36,372 bases of DNA from Candidatus Neomicrothrix sp. UBA2983 (GCA_002346745.1 DEAL01000001.1:1-36372); one strand, 5' to 3'; counted from the first letter of the stretch, positions 1 through 7,967 are shown. Notes: generated by a model from the letters alone, not told the origin. Translations and numbers: made by a program.

Positions 1-120
1 GCGCCCGAGACCACCACCACCCAGGCGCCCGAGACCACCACCACCCAGGCGCCCGAAACCACCACCACCCAGGCGCCCGAAACCACCACCACCCAGGCGC
101 CCGAGACCACCACCACGACC
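1..120 (+). repeat. 24-bp tandem repeat, five units, coding for APETTTTQ
   Basis: Units lie at 1-24, 25-48, 49-72, 73-96 and 97-120. They differ only by GAG/GAA in the Glu codon and by the end of the last unit (ACGACC instead of ACCCAG). The array may continue upstream of the window. The unit length is a multiple of three and in frame, so copy-number change would only lengthen or shorten the extracellular linker. Confidence 0.95.
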
Positions 121-1326
121 ACGACGACGATCGTGCTGACGGACTCGTTCCGGGGCGTCACCGCCGACACCATCAAGGTCGGCCTTACCGCCATCGACTT
201 CGAGGGCCTCAACCGGGACTTCGGCCTGACCCTCACCTACGCCAACTACCAGCCGTTCTTCGAGGCGCTAGTCGCCGACCTCAACGCCCGCGGCGGGATC
301 CTGGGCCGACAGGTCGAGATGGTCACCCGCAACTTCATCCCGGTCGGCCCCGTCACCGCCGAGGCAGCCTGTGTCGAGATGGTCGAGGACGAGAAGGTCT
401 TCGCCGTCCTCAACGGCTTCGCCGGTCCCGGTGGCGAGGTGGTCAACGAATGCTTCACCGACATCCACGAGACGATCCTCATCGGTGGCAGCCCGACCGC
501 CGAGGCCCTCGGACGTGCCCGAGCCCCGTGGGTCACGCACACCATGAGCCTCGACCGTCGCGGCGTGGCCTTCATCCGGCTGCTGCAGAAGACCGGTTGG
601 CTCGACGACCTCGGCCCGTACCTGCTCTTCGGCACCAACCCCGGCTACCAGCCGATCCTCGACGAGATGCGGGACGTGCTCGAGGCCGCCGGTGAGGAGG
701 TGCCGATCGTGGCCGTCAACGAGACGACCGGCGATGAGACCGCCACCGCCGCCTACCTCGACGTCGTCATGGAGCGGGCCCGCACCGAGGGCGTCGCCAG
801 CTTCGTGATGGTCGGCGAGGGTGTCTACACGTACGAGTACGTCCTCGGCCTCGGCGACGAGTTCAACCTGCTGGTCCACAACGGCGACTCGATCAACTCG
901 TGGTCACAGGAGCCGCCGCCGGGTATCGAGGGCGGCGCCCTGGTGCTCACCAACAAGGACTTCCAGACCAGGGACGACCCCTCCTGGGGCGACTGCCTCA
1001 CCATCGCCGACACCGTGGCGGGCACCGAGGTGAAGCCGCCCGACGAACTCGTCGACGACGAGACCAACCACTGGGCGGCGCTCAGCAACGGATGCCCGAT
1101 CCTCGCCCTGTTCGAGCAGATCGCCACCGCCGCAGGCCCGGACCTGACCAACGAGTCGTTCGCCGCCGCCGTCGAGGCGCTGGTCGACGTCGAACTGCCG
1201 GGCAGCGCCTACGCCTCGCTGGGACCCGGCAAGTACGACGCCCGCGACGCCCTCATGCTCACGCGGTGGGACCACGAGATCGACAACTTCGTGGCCATCT
1301 CCGACCCGGTCGACACCACCGGCTGA
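1..1326 (+). CDS. ABC-type substrate-binding protein, branched-chain amino acid type (5' truncated by window edge)
   Basis: The frame is open from base 1 to a TGA at 1324-1326, so the N terminus (signal peptide or lipobox) lies outside the window. The first 40 visible residues are five copies of APETTTTQ (the last ends TT), followed by more Thr, a flexible linker. From about residue 50 the protein looks like a type 1 periplasmic-binding fold: TIKVGLTAIDFEG, then LNARGGILGRQVE, the usual early motif of Leu/Ile/Val-type receptors. Members bind a small ligand outside the membrane and pass it to an ABC permease, but no permease or ATPase genes are visible here. The ligand cannot be told. The GTG at 133 is internal and not a credible start, since the repeats are in the same frame. 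Confidence 0.85.
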   Translation, partial: APETTTTQAPETTTTQAPETTTTQAPETTTTQAPETTTTTTTTIVLTDSFRGVTADTIKVGLTAIDFEGLNRDFGLTLTYANYQPFFEALVADLNARGGILGRQVEMVTRNFIPVGPVTAEAACVEMVEDEKVFAVLNGFAGPGGEVVNECFTDIHETILIGGSPTAEALGRARAPWVTHTMSLDRRGVAFIRLLQKTGWLDDLGPYLLFGTNPGYQPILDEMRDVLEAAGEEVPIVAVNETTGDETATAAYLDVVMERARTEGVASFVMVGEGVYTYEYVLGLGDEFNLLVHNGDSINSWSQEPPPGIEGGALVLTNKDFQTRDDPSWGDCLTIADTVAGTEVKPPDELVDDETNHWAALSNGCPILALFEQIATAAGPDLTNESFAAAVEALVDVELPGSAYASLGPGKYDARDALMLTRWDHEIDNFVAISDPVDTTG

Positions 1327-1352
1327 CCCGGTCGCCGCCGATCGCCGAAGCC

Positions 1353-2561
1353 GTGCTCGCCGCCGACGCCGAGTCGTTCCGAAGGTTCCACACCGTCGAC
1401 CTGCCGGCACGCATCGAAGCCGGCAACGGATCGCTGGCCTGGGTCGACGTCGAGTCACTCGGCAGCCTCGGCCTGCGCACCCCGGCCGGCGCCTGGACGT
1501 TCGTTCCCCGCGACGGCACCGTCGACCTGGTCGAGGGTGACGATGCAGCGGACAGCGTCGTCGGCACCGACCTCGAGTCGTGGCTGGGCCTCGTCTCCGA
1601 CCTCGACACGGCGCCGGCCATGCTCTACGGCGACCGGCTCGAGGTGATCCGGGGCAACCCGATGCGGTTCATGCGCTGGGAGCCGGGGCTGCGGGCCCTG
1701 TTCCACGGCCGCCCCATCCACGACCCCGACTCCGTCGACCTCCGCGACCTCGACGATGCACCACTCGACCTGACGGCTTCCTTCGGGCTCGACGACCTCG
1801 CCAGCGGGGCGGTCGCCGCCCGCCACTTCCTCCGGACCGCCGGCTGGGTCCACGTCCGGGACGCCTTCGGACCCGACGAGGTGGCCGGCTTCCTCGAGGA
1901 TGCGGCCGTGCTCCGCGACGAGGCCGTGCCCGGCGACCAGCAGTCGTGGTGGGGCCGCACCGCCGACGGCGACGAGGTCGTGACCAGGGTGCTGCGCGCC
2001 GACACCCGCCCACGCATGGCGGCGCTGCACGACGACCCCCGCATCCACCGGATCGTGGCGCTCTCCGACACCCCGCTGGCCGTGAAGGCACGCGAGGGCG
2101 AGTCCGACCGGGTGACCGTCCTCTGGAAGCGCCCCGACATGGCTGAGGGCCTCGGCGACCTGCCATGGCACCGCGACTGCGGCATGGGCGGCCACGCCCT
2201 CAACTGCCCGTCGGCCGTGCTGACGATCTGCCTCACGACGGGCATTCCAGAGGCGGGCGAGCTGCGCTTCCTGCCCGGCTCGCACCACGGCTCGTTCCCG
2301 TTCGTCGACGGGACCGACGTCGAGGCCCCCGAGGGCGTGTCGGTGCCGGTGGCCGCCGGCGACGCCACGCTCCACTTCTCGGACACTATGCACGTGTCGC
2401 TGCCGCCGACCTCGGCCGAGGGGCCGCACCGGATCTCGGTGCTGCTGGGCTTCGGGCCGGCCACCGCGGGCCACCACCGGGGGGAGCGCCACTACAACGA
2501 CGCCCTGCTCGGCGCCGACGACGGCCAGGTCCAGAACATCGGCAGACGCCTCCGCACCTGA
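1353..2561 (+). CDS. PhyH-family dioxygenase with an N-terminal SCP2-like domain
   Basis: A 402-residue protein. Residues about 1-115 resemble an SCP2-like lipid-binding module (WTFVPRDGTVDLVEG, then a segment ending MRFMRWEPGLRALF). Residues about 140-400 are a phytanoyl-CoA dioxygenase (PhyH) domain. Iron ligands are visible: His273 and Asp275 in WHRDCG and His347 in MHVSLPP, with Arg360 placed to bind 2-oxoglutarate. The family hydroxylates its substrate using Fe(II), O2 and 2-oxoglutarate. The fused lipid-binding module suggests a hydrophobic or acyl-type substrate, which is inference. GTG 1353 is the first reasonable start after the stop of the upstream gene (27 bp away) and has no clear ribosome site. 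The substrate is unknown. Confidence 0.75.
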   Translation: MLAADAESFRRFHTVDLPARIEAGNGSLAWVDVESLGSLGLRTPAGAWTFVPRDGTVDLVEGDDAADSVVGTDLESWLGLVSDLDTAPAMLYGDRLEVIRGNPMRFMRWEPGLRALFHGRPIHDPDSVDLRDLDDAPLDLTASFGLDDLASGAVAARHFLRTAGWVHVRDAFGPDEVAGFLEDAAVLRDEAVPGDQQSWWGRTADGDEVVTRVLRADTRPRMAALHDDPRIHRIVALSDTPLAVKAREGESDRVTVLWKRPDMAEGLGDLPWHRDCGMGGHALNCPSAVLTICLTTGIPEAGELRFLPGSHHGSFPFVDGTDVEAPEGVSVPVAAGDATLHFSDTMHVSLPPTSAEGPHRISVLLGFGPATAGHHRGERHYNDALLGADDGQVQNIGRRLRT

Positions 2562-2671
2562 CGGACCGAGGTCGAAGCCAAGGTCGAAGCCCGCCACGCC
2601 AGACACCTCGACAAACAGCTCGACAAGCGCCGGGACGGACACGACTGGTCGGCCCGTGCGACGGAGCTCGG

Positions 2672-3502
2672 TCAGCGAACGGCGCCGTCGACGTCCTCGG
2701 TGCTCTCGTAGATGGCGTCGTTCTGGGCCAGCATGACCCGGCGATGCCAGGCCAGTGACTCCGGCGAGAGGTCGACGTCAGGGGCCGAGACGTGGGCGAA
2801 GTTGTGGAACCGGTCCACGCCTCGGACCGGCATGGCGTAGTCCAGCTCGGTGGCGACCTGTCGGACATGGGCACCGATGTACTGGATCGCCAGGCCCAGC
2901 CGCCAGTCGTCGGTACCGTTGGGTCCGGACCCGTGCAGGAGGCGGCCGTGGTGGAACGAGGCCTGGCCGGACGCCAACTCGACCAGCACCACGTCGTCCT
3001 CGTTCACCTCGAACATGGCCTCCTGACCCCGGGTAAGAGAGTTGCCGGGGGCGAAGGTGTCGTTGTACTCGATGCCACCCACGACGTGTGACCCGCGCGC
3101 GAAGCGCATGCAGCCGCTTGCCTCGGTGACCGGGCCGAGCGCCACCCAGGCCGACACCTCGTCGTCACAGTCGAACCCCCAGTAGTGCAGGTCCTGGTGC
3201 CAACTCACGTAGTTGCCGCTGTGCGGCGGCTTGGCGAAAAGGGTCGCTCCCCAGACCAGCAGGTCGGGCCCCAGGAGCGACTCGGCGACCTCCAACAGCA
3301 CCGGGTGGCGAACCAGATCGGCGGCGGCACGACTCAACAGTTGCGGATGGTTGAACTGATCGTTGTTGCCGAGGCCCACGAAGCGGGGGTCATTACGGAT
3401 GGCCAGCAGTTCCTCCCCGAGGGTCCGCGCCTGCTCCGGGTCCAGAACGTCCAACGGGAAGAAGTAGCCGTCGGCGGCGTAGTGTTCGACGAGGCCGGTC
3501 AT
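2672..3502 (-). CDS. PhyH-family dioxygenase, coupled to the FrhB-like gene
   Basis: A 276-residue single-domain PhyH protein. The HxD motif is His102/Asp104 (WHQDLHYW), the distal ligand is His190 (RLLHGSG) and the 2-oxoglutarate-binding Arg is Arg201. Its ATG (3502-3500) overlaps the TGA (3501-3499) of the FrhB-like frame as ATGA, so translation of the two is probably coupled and they may act on the same substrate. It converges on the other PhyH gene ending at 2561, with 110 bp between them that hold only short direct repeats (gaggtcgaagcc / aaggtcgaagcc). The family is confident; the substrate is not known. Confidence 0.8.
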   Translation of the reverse strand: MTGLVEHYAADGYFFPLDVLDPEQARTLGEELLAIRNDPRFVGLGNNDQFNHPQLLSRAAADLVRHPVLLEVAESLLGPDLLVWGATLFAKPPHSGNYVSWHQDLHYWGFDCDDEVSAWVALGPVTEASGCMRFARGSHVVGGIEYNDTFAPGNSLTRGQEAMFEVNEDDVVLVELASGQASFHHGRLLHGSGPNGTDDWRLGLAIQYIGAHVRQVATELDYAMPVRGVDRFHNFAHVSAPDVDLSPESLAWHRRVMLAQNDAIYESTEDVDGAVR

Positions 3503-4500
3503 GGCCGTTCGTCGGGGTCGGGCCGGGGTTCCGTGGCCTTGCCCTGTGCGATGCGGTCGCGGGCGCCCTGCCGCTGTGCCTCGTTGACCTCGTCGGGGAT
3601 GGTGGCGGCCAGTTCCTCGAGCCGAAGCCGGGCGGTTGCGGGCACGATGCGTCCCTCATCGGCAATACTCTGGTGGCGGGCCCACACGGCCTGCTTCTTC
3701 TTGACCTGGTGCGGCTGGTACTCGTTCATCTCCGCGGGGCCGATGTCGCACTCGACGGTGAGGGCGCCGTCCCGTACGGCGGCCTCGAGCAGTTCGAGGC
3801 CCGCTGCAGTCCGGACCACGACGGTGTTGGTGCCGGGATCGTCTTCGCTCTCCCCGCGGGTGGGCGAGCCGCCGGGCCACGAGTCGGCAGCGGCGATGTC
3901 GGCGGCCTCGCCGATGCCGTCCGGGCAGACCTTGCAGCGCCAGGGCAACTTCCACATGCTCTCGTCGTCACCCCAGAGGTCCAGGTAGTGCAGTTCGCGC
4001 ACATCATCGCCCACCTCGACGCGGGTCGGGCCGGGGCATCCCTGCCCCCGGTACCGGAAGCCGGTGACCGACCCTGGCTCGACGTCGATGCGGCGCAGGA
4101 ATGCGTCCATCGACGGCGGCGGCATGAAGCCGCCGCACACCGGGGTGAGCCAGTAGCGGACAAGTTCGTCGACCCGCGGGTCGTGACGGGCGTGGTTGCG
4201 CAGTGCCGAGATGTCGCAGGGCTTGCCGACGAAGGCGAACGGCCGGCCGCGGTCGAGCACCTCGTCGACGTCGAGCAGGGCGGCGGTCGGCCCGTACCGG
4301 GAGCCGGCCCCCTCCATGACGTCGGCCTGGCTGAAGCTGAGGTGGCGCTCGCCGAAGGTGGGCGTGGTGGTCGAGGCCCGGACGTGGAGCACGAAGTCGA
4401 CGCGGCCGGCGTCCAGCAGGTAGCCGGCCAGCGCCGTCAGCACGCCGCCGGTGGAGCCCTCGTGGCGGACGAACGGGTCGGCGGCCCAGGCCCGCACCAT
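3499..4500 (-). CDS. F420-hydrogenase beta-subunit-like (FrhB/FdhB) protein, C-terminal part
   Basis: A 333-residue open frame with the core of the FrhB/FdhB family: RHEGSTGGVLTALAGYLL, the GKPCDISALRN segment, YRGQGCPG, and the cysteine motif CKVCPDGIGEAADIAAADSW. Family members use FAD and Fe-S clusters to pass electrons to or from coenzyme F420 or other partners. The usual N-terminal CxxCGxC part is missing from this frame but lies directly upstream in the same frame (4510-4770), cut off by a TGA at 4509-4507. The frame could restart at ATG 4500, 6 nt after that stop, but no Shine-Dalgarno sequence is seen. So the gene is either split or a recent pseudogene. It is coupled to the downstream PhyH gene by an ATGA overlap. 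Confidence 0.7.
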   Translation of the reverse strand: MVRAWAADPFVRHEGSTGGVLTALAGYLLDAGRVDFVLHVRASTTTPTFGERHLSFSQADVMEGAGSRYGPTAALLDVDEVLDRGRPFAFVGKPCDISALRNHARHDPRVDELVRYWLTPVCGGFMPPPSMDAFLRRIDVEPGSVTGFRYRGQGCPGPTRVEVGDDVRELHYLDLWGDDESMWKLPWRCKVCPDGIGEAADIAAADSWPGGSPTRGESEDDPGTNTVVVRTAAGLELLEAAVRDGALTVECDIGPAEMNEYQPHQVKKKQAVWARHQSIADEGRIVPATARLRLEELAATIPDEVNEAQRQGARDRIAQGKATEPRPDPDERP

Positions 4501-4506
4501 CCGGTG

Positions 4507-4776
4507 TCAGGTCCCCCACACGGGGTCGAGGTGCGCATCTGGATCGACGAGGCGCTCGGGCAGGCCCTCGATGCGGGTGCCGGGGCAGGTGTCGTGGATG
4601 CGGTCCACGGTGGCGTGGTCGAGGTCGCCGACGACGACGGGCTGCTCCCAACCGGTGGTGGTCTTGACGACCCGGACGGCGTCGGGACCGGCGACGGCCT
4701 GGCAGATGCCGCAGCCGATGCAGAGGCCCTGCTCGACGATGGCGGAGAGGCGGTCGGCGGGGCTCCGGCGCTACAC
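4507..4776 (-). pseudogene. Disrupted N-terminal ferredoxin-like part of the FrhB-like gene
   Basis: Read on the minus strand in frame with the 3499-4500 gene, this stretch encodes ADRLSAIVEQGLCIGCGICQ and continues to DPDAHLDPVWGT, the normal N-terminal part of an FrhB-like protein with a CxxCGxC cluster motif. Two nonsense codons break it: TAG at 4773-4771, directly after a GTG at 4776-4774, and TGA at 4509-4507. No ATG, GTG or TTG occurs between the TAG and the cysteine motif, so the Fe-S part has no usable start. The rest of the frame shows no shifts. Recent inactivation, a sequencing or assembly error, or stop-codon readthrough could each explain it. Confidence 0.7.
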
Positions 4777-4788
4777 GCGCGCAATCTA
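4777..4788 (-). promoter_or_regulatory. Leaderless-type -10 element before the broken FrhB-like gene
   Basis: On the minus strand TAGATT is followed by six bases (GCGCGC) and then GTG at 4776, the same layout as at intact genes in this window. This supports GTG 4776 as the original start even though the next codon is TAG. Confidence 0.45.
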
Positions 4789-4894
4789 GGCACAGGGCGA
4801 CCACCCGATGGCATTCGGACGCCGCTGCCTCAGTCGTCGACGCGGCCGTGGTCACCGAGGTGGGCGACGGCTGAGCCGGCCTACCGGAAACCCG

Positions 4895-5752
4895 TCATGC
4901 CTGGTCCTCGATGGGGCGTACGTGGCGCAGCCAGAGTCCGCCGCCGAGGTGGGGCCGCGGGTTGTACGAACGGTGGCCGAGCAGGCGTTGCACCCTTGGT
5001 GAACGGCCGTCGAGGTCGCCGGGGCCGTAGTCGAGCGGATTGGCCTCCTCGGGGGTGAGCCAGCCCACGACGAAGCTGAGGTGCATCGCCCGGCGCCACC
5101 GGTCGGCCGCACGGTTCTCTCCCCCGCCGTGGAGCACCTTGCCCGAGTACACGAAGGCGTCGCCGGGCGCCAGTTCGGCCGGAACCGTCTCAAGGTCATA
5201 CTCGTACACGTTCAGTTCGGGCCACCGGTGGCTTCCCGGCACCGCCCGGGTGGCGCCCAGTTCCTCGGTGACCTCCTCCAGGCCGATCATGGCGCTGATC
5301 GTCACCTCGGGGCAGTCCGGCCAGGTCGGCGCCACGTGCTGGAACCAGTTGTCGGCGTCGCGGTGCAGGACCTGGGCCTGCTCGCCGGGGCCGATGAACA
5401 TGACCTGGGCGGTGTTCACCCAGTACGAGCCGCAATTCGGCAGCAGAACCGCGTCGGCCAGCGCCGCGTAGACCTCGTTGTCGAGCAGGTCGAAGTAGGC
5501 GGGGGTGATCCGGCCGAGGCTCGAGAAGCGGATCGTGTTGGCGCCGACAAAGAACTTCCCATCCTCGCCCATGCCCTGGTCGGCGACGCCGGGTTCGACC
5601 CCCTCCGCGTAGGTGGTGGCAGCAGCGCACAGGTCGGCGACGATTCCTCCGGGCACCATGCCCTCCACGACGAGGGCGCCGTCGGCCTCGTACGCCTCGA
5701 GCATGGCGGCGACGGGCGCGTCGGCGGACAGGCGGCGGAGTGGGTCGGGCAT
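4895..5752 (-). CDS. PhyH-family dioxygenase
   Basis: A 285-residue PhyH protein, unlike the two other copies in detail. The HxD pair is His130/Asp132 (LHRDADNW), the distal His is His208 (KVLHGGGEN), and Arg220 or Arg221 would bind 2-oxoglutarate. The start ATG at 5752 has a GGAGG 8 bases upstream on the minus strand, so this gene uses a ribosome-binding site; a TACGGT -10-like element lies about 20 bases further upstream. It is on the same strand as the FrhB-like and PhyH genes downstream, after a gap of about 118 bp that holds the FrhB promoter-like element. It probably hydroxylates a small organic substrate; which one cannot be told. Confidence 0.78.
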   Translation of the reverse strand: MPDPLRRLSADAPVAAMLEAYEADGALVVEGMVPGGIVADLCAAATTYAEGVEPGVADQGMGEDGKFFVGANTIRFSSLGRITPAYFDLLDNEVYAALADAVLLPNCGSYWVNTAQVMFIGPGEQAQVLHRDADNWFQHVAPTWPDCPEVTISAMIGLEEVTEELGATRAVPGSHRWPELNVYEYDLETVPAELAPGDAFVYSGKVLHGGGENRAADRWRRAMHLSFVVGWLTPEEANPLDYGPGDLDGRSPRVQRLLGHRSYNPRPHLGGGLWLRHVRPIEDQA

Positions 5753-6051
5753 GCGGGGGTCCTCCGGCCCGCACCGTAGCCACTCCCCTTCGCCCGGATC
5801 CGGGTCCGGAACCAGGGCCCCTCGCCTTGGCGCCCACCGGATCGCACGCCGCCGATGCCCACGGCACGGACAGCGTGGCCGACGAGCTGGTCGAGGCCAT
5901 CACGGCCGGCATCACCGACGCCTGAGCGGGAAACCGGGGAACCCCGGCGCCTGCTCCCCGACCCCCGCCCCCATTCGGTTCGACAGGGTGGGACCGGCTG
6001 GGCGAGGATGGCCGGATAGCACGACATTCGAACCATCCGTCCGGACTCTCG
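5753..6051. other. Intergenic stretch with a short coding-like tail
   Basis: No complete gene is recognised here. The plus-strand frame ending at the TGA 5923-5925 reads TDSVADELVEAITAGITDA with strongly GC-ending codons, which looks like the C terminus of a real protein. No convincing start or family is visible upstream of it. It could be a gene remnant or a very small gene. Confidence 0.3.
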
Positions 6052-6804
6052 GTGGGCTGCCAGTTGCAGCCCCAGGGCACCTCCGTCGAGGCGCTGCGCG
6101 ACGCCTGGCGACGGGCCGACGCCATGGGCGCCGACTCGATCTGGATCTGGGACCACTTCTTCCCGCTGTTCGGCGACCCCGACGCCACCCACTTCGAGGG
6201 CTGGACGCTGCTGTCGGCGATGGCGGCCGACACCGAGCATGCCCGGCTCGGCACGATGGTGACCGGCAACTCCTACCGGAACCCGGAGCTGCTGGCCGAC
6301 ATGGCCCGCACCCTCGACCACCTGTCCGGCGGGCGGATGTACCTGGGGGTCGGCGCCGGCTGGTTCGAGCGGGACTACGACGAGTACGGCTACGAGTTCG
6401 GCACGGTCGGCAGCCGGCTGCGCCAGCTCGAGGCCGACCTGCCCCGCATGAGGTCCCGCCTGGCGGCGCTGAACCCGCCGGCGGTCGGCCCGATGCCGCT
6501 GCTGATCGGCGGGTCGGGACGCAAGGTGACCCTGCGGCTTGTCGCCGAGCACGCTGACGCCTGGAACTGCTTCGGCCCGCCCGAGAACGTGGCCGAACTG
6601 TCGGCGATCCTCGACGACTGGTGTGCGAAGGTCAGCCGCGACCCGGCCGAGATCGAGCGCACGGTGTGCATCTTCCAGGGCGACGTCGAGGACGTCGGCC
6701 GCTACGTCGACCTGGGCGTCGACCACCTGGTGGTGATGACCGGCGATCCCTACGACCTGGACCCGCTTCAGCGCCTCATCGACCAGCGCGACGCCCTGGG
6801 CTAG
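6052..6804 (+). CDS. LLM-class F420-dependent oxidoreductase
   Basis: A 250-residue protein of the luciferase-like monooxygenase class. Typical pieces are CQLQPQGTSVEALRDAWRRA near the N terminus, SIWIWDHFFPL, the LGTMVTGNSYRNPELLADMA strand-helix, SGGRMYLGVGAGWFERDYDEYG, and LLIGGSGRKVTLRLVAEHAD. Enzymes with these motifs are usually annotated as F420-dependent (TIGR03560-like), reducing or oxidising small organic substrates with F420 as hydride carrier. GTG 6052 is the only reasonable start; related proteins usually begin two residues before GxQLxPQ, which fits. No Shine-Dalgarno is evident. Its nearness to the FrhB-like gene suggests shared F420 chemistry, which is inference. Confidence 0.8.
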   Translation: MGCQLQPQGTSVEALRDAWRRADAMGADSIWIWDHFFPLFGDPDATHFEGWTLLSAMAADTEHARLGTMVTGNSYRNPELLADMARTLDHLSGGRMYLGVGAGWFERDYDEYGYEFGTVGSRLRQLEADLPRMRSRLAALNPPAVGPMPLLIGGSGRKVTLRLVAEHADAWNCFGPPENVAELSAILDDWCAKVSRDPAEIERTVCIFQGDVEDVGRYVDLGVDHLVVMTGDPYDLDPLQRLIDQRDALG

Positions 6805-6817
6805 GCGGCACCGGCCG

Positions 6818-7071
6818 GCCACCCCCGACTCGGGGAAGGTCGACGAGGCCCGGGGCCGGGACTTCCTCGGCCGCTGGTGCCGCAACCACCGGGAGGCCTG
6901 CTCGGCTACGACGACCTGCAGGTGTATGCCGACGCCGGCCAGGGCGGCTTCGAGATCCGGACGTTCCTCGTGGCCAGCGCCGCCGCCGCCGGGGCGCCGG
7001 GCACGCTGCGCTTCTACGAGCCGATTCCGATCTTCGCCGTGGGCTGTACCGTCGCCGACTACGCCCTCTGA
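6818..7071 (+). pseudogene. Possible frame-shifted gene remnant
   Basis: Two adjacent frames both look coding. The first gives GKVDEARGRDFLGRWCRNHREA up to about 6895. A second frame then gives GYDDLQVYADAGQGGFEIR and ends ...AVGCTVADYAL at the TGA 7069-7071. One added base near 6895-6900 would join them into a single protein of about 80 residues. No family is recognised. The alternative is a small gene starting at GTG 6877 (64 residues), but its first residues (PQPPGG) look non-coding. Confidence is low. Confidence 0.3.
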
Positions 7072-7096
7072 GGCGCCGCCGACCGTAACGCCGGCC

Positions 7097-7876
7097 CTAT
7101 TCCGTGTGGGTCCACTCCGGTGGCCGCTTCTCGACGAACGCCCGGGGCCACTCGGCGCCGTCGCCCTTGGCCGCCGCCCGGGCCATGACGTCGACGGCCA
7201 GCTCGTAGGCGTCGCCGACGGGCAGGTCCAGTTGGGCGTAGAGGGTCCGCTTGCCGAGGCCCTTGGCGTGGCGACTGCCGCGGGTGGCGTAGCCGAGGAA
7301 CGCCCGGGTGGCCGCCTCGAGTTCGGCGGCGGGGACGACACGGTTGACGAGTCCCCAGTCGAGGGCGGTGGTGGCGTCGATCTCGCCGCCGGTGAAGGCC
7401 AGTTCGACGGCCCGCTTGCGGCCGACCTGGCGGGCCACGGCAACCATCGGAGTGTGGCAGAACAGGCCGCCCTTACCGCCCGGAGTGGAGAACCCGGCGT
7501 CCTCGCTGGCCACGATGAGGTCGCAGCTGGCCGCCAGTTGGGCGCCCGCGGCGGTGGCGAGCCCCTGGACCTGGGCCACGACGACCTGGGGCACGTCGGA
7601 CAGCGCCGTCATGGCCGAGGTGCAGGTCTCGAACAGCACCCGCAGTTCGTCCTCGTCCATGCGGGCCATCTCGGCCAGGTCGTGGCCGGCGGAGAACACG
7701 GGGCCGGTGGCGGCCAGCACGATTCCGGCGACGTCGTCCTGCCCGCCCGTGGAGCGCAGGGCGTGGTCGAGTTCCCGGAGGACCTCGGTCGACAGGCAGT
7801 TGCGCCGCTCGGGCCGGTCCAGCGTGATCGTGACCTGCTCGCCGTCGCATTCACACCGCAGGTGCTCGTACTCCAT
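7097..7876 (-). CDS. Enoyl-CoA hydratase/isomerase-family protein (ECHDC3-like)
   Basis: A 259-residue crotonase-fold protein. The segments ITLDRPERRNCLSTEV, FSAGHDLAEM and VQGLATAAGAQLAASCDLIVAS form the CoA-binding and oxyanion-hole regions, and STPGGKGGLFCHTPMVAVAR follows. The pattern resembles the ECHDC3 subgroup, in which the two catalytic Glu residues of true enoyl-CoA hydratase are absent; here Ala and Gly occupy the region, so hydratase activity is doubtful. ATG 7876 was chosen because AAGGAG lies 5 bases upstream on the minus strand and the family homology begins right there; an upstream in-frame extension is open but not family-like. It probably acts in acyl-CoA metabolism in the cytoplasm. 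Confidence 0.82.
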   Translation of the reverse strand: MEYEHLRCECDGEQVTITLDRPERRNCLSTEVLRELDHALRSTGGQDDVAGIVLAATGPVFSAGHDLAEMARMDEDELRVLFETCTSAMTALSDVPQVVVAQVQGLATAAGAQLAASCDLIVASEDAGFSTPGGKGGLFCHTPMVAVARQVGRKRAVELAFTGGEIDATTALDWGLVNRVVPAAELEAATRAFLGYATRGSRHAKGLGKRTLYAQLDLPVGDAYELAVDVMARAAAKGDGAEWPRAFVEKRPPEWTHTE

Positions 7877-7955
7877 CGGCGCTCCTTCATCGTCGCTGAG
7901 GAGAGTCTCCCACCCCGGGCACCGTCGGGCACCCCCGGGGGCCACCTGCCCCCGC

Positions 7956-7961
7956 TACCGT
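7956..7961 (+). promoter_or_regulatory. -10 element for tRNA-Lys
   Basis: TACCGT ends six bases before the first base of the tRNA acceptor stem. It matches the TAnnnT elements seen before many protein genes here. Confidence 0.5.
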
Positions 7962-7967
7962 GCCCTC

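Noticed and set aside
1..120. Possible CRISPR array
   Set aside because: Repeat units abut with no spacers and encode an in-frame Thr-rich linker.
900..1352. Extension of the SCP2-PhyH protein upstream to 900
   Set aside because: This part overlaps the substrate-binding protein in another frame and is Arg-rich shadow sequence.
4507..4509. TGA in the FrhB-like gene as a selenocysteine codon
   Set aside because: The family has no Cys or Sec at this place, and a second, different stop (TAG) also breaks the frame; no SECIS-like hairpin was evident by eye.
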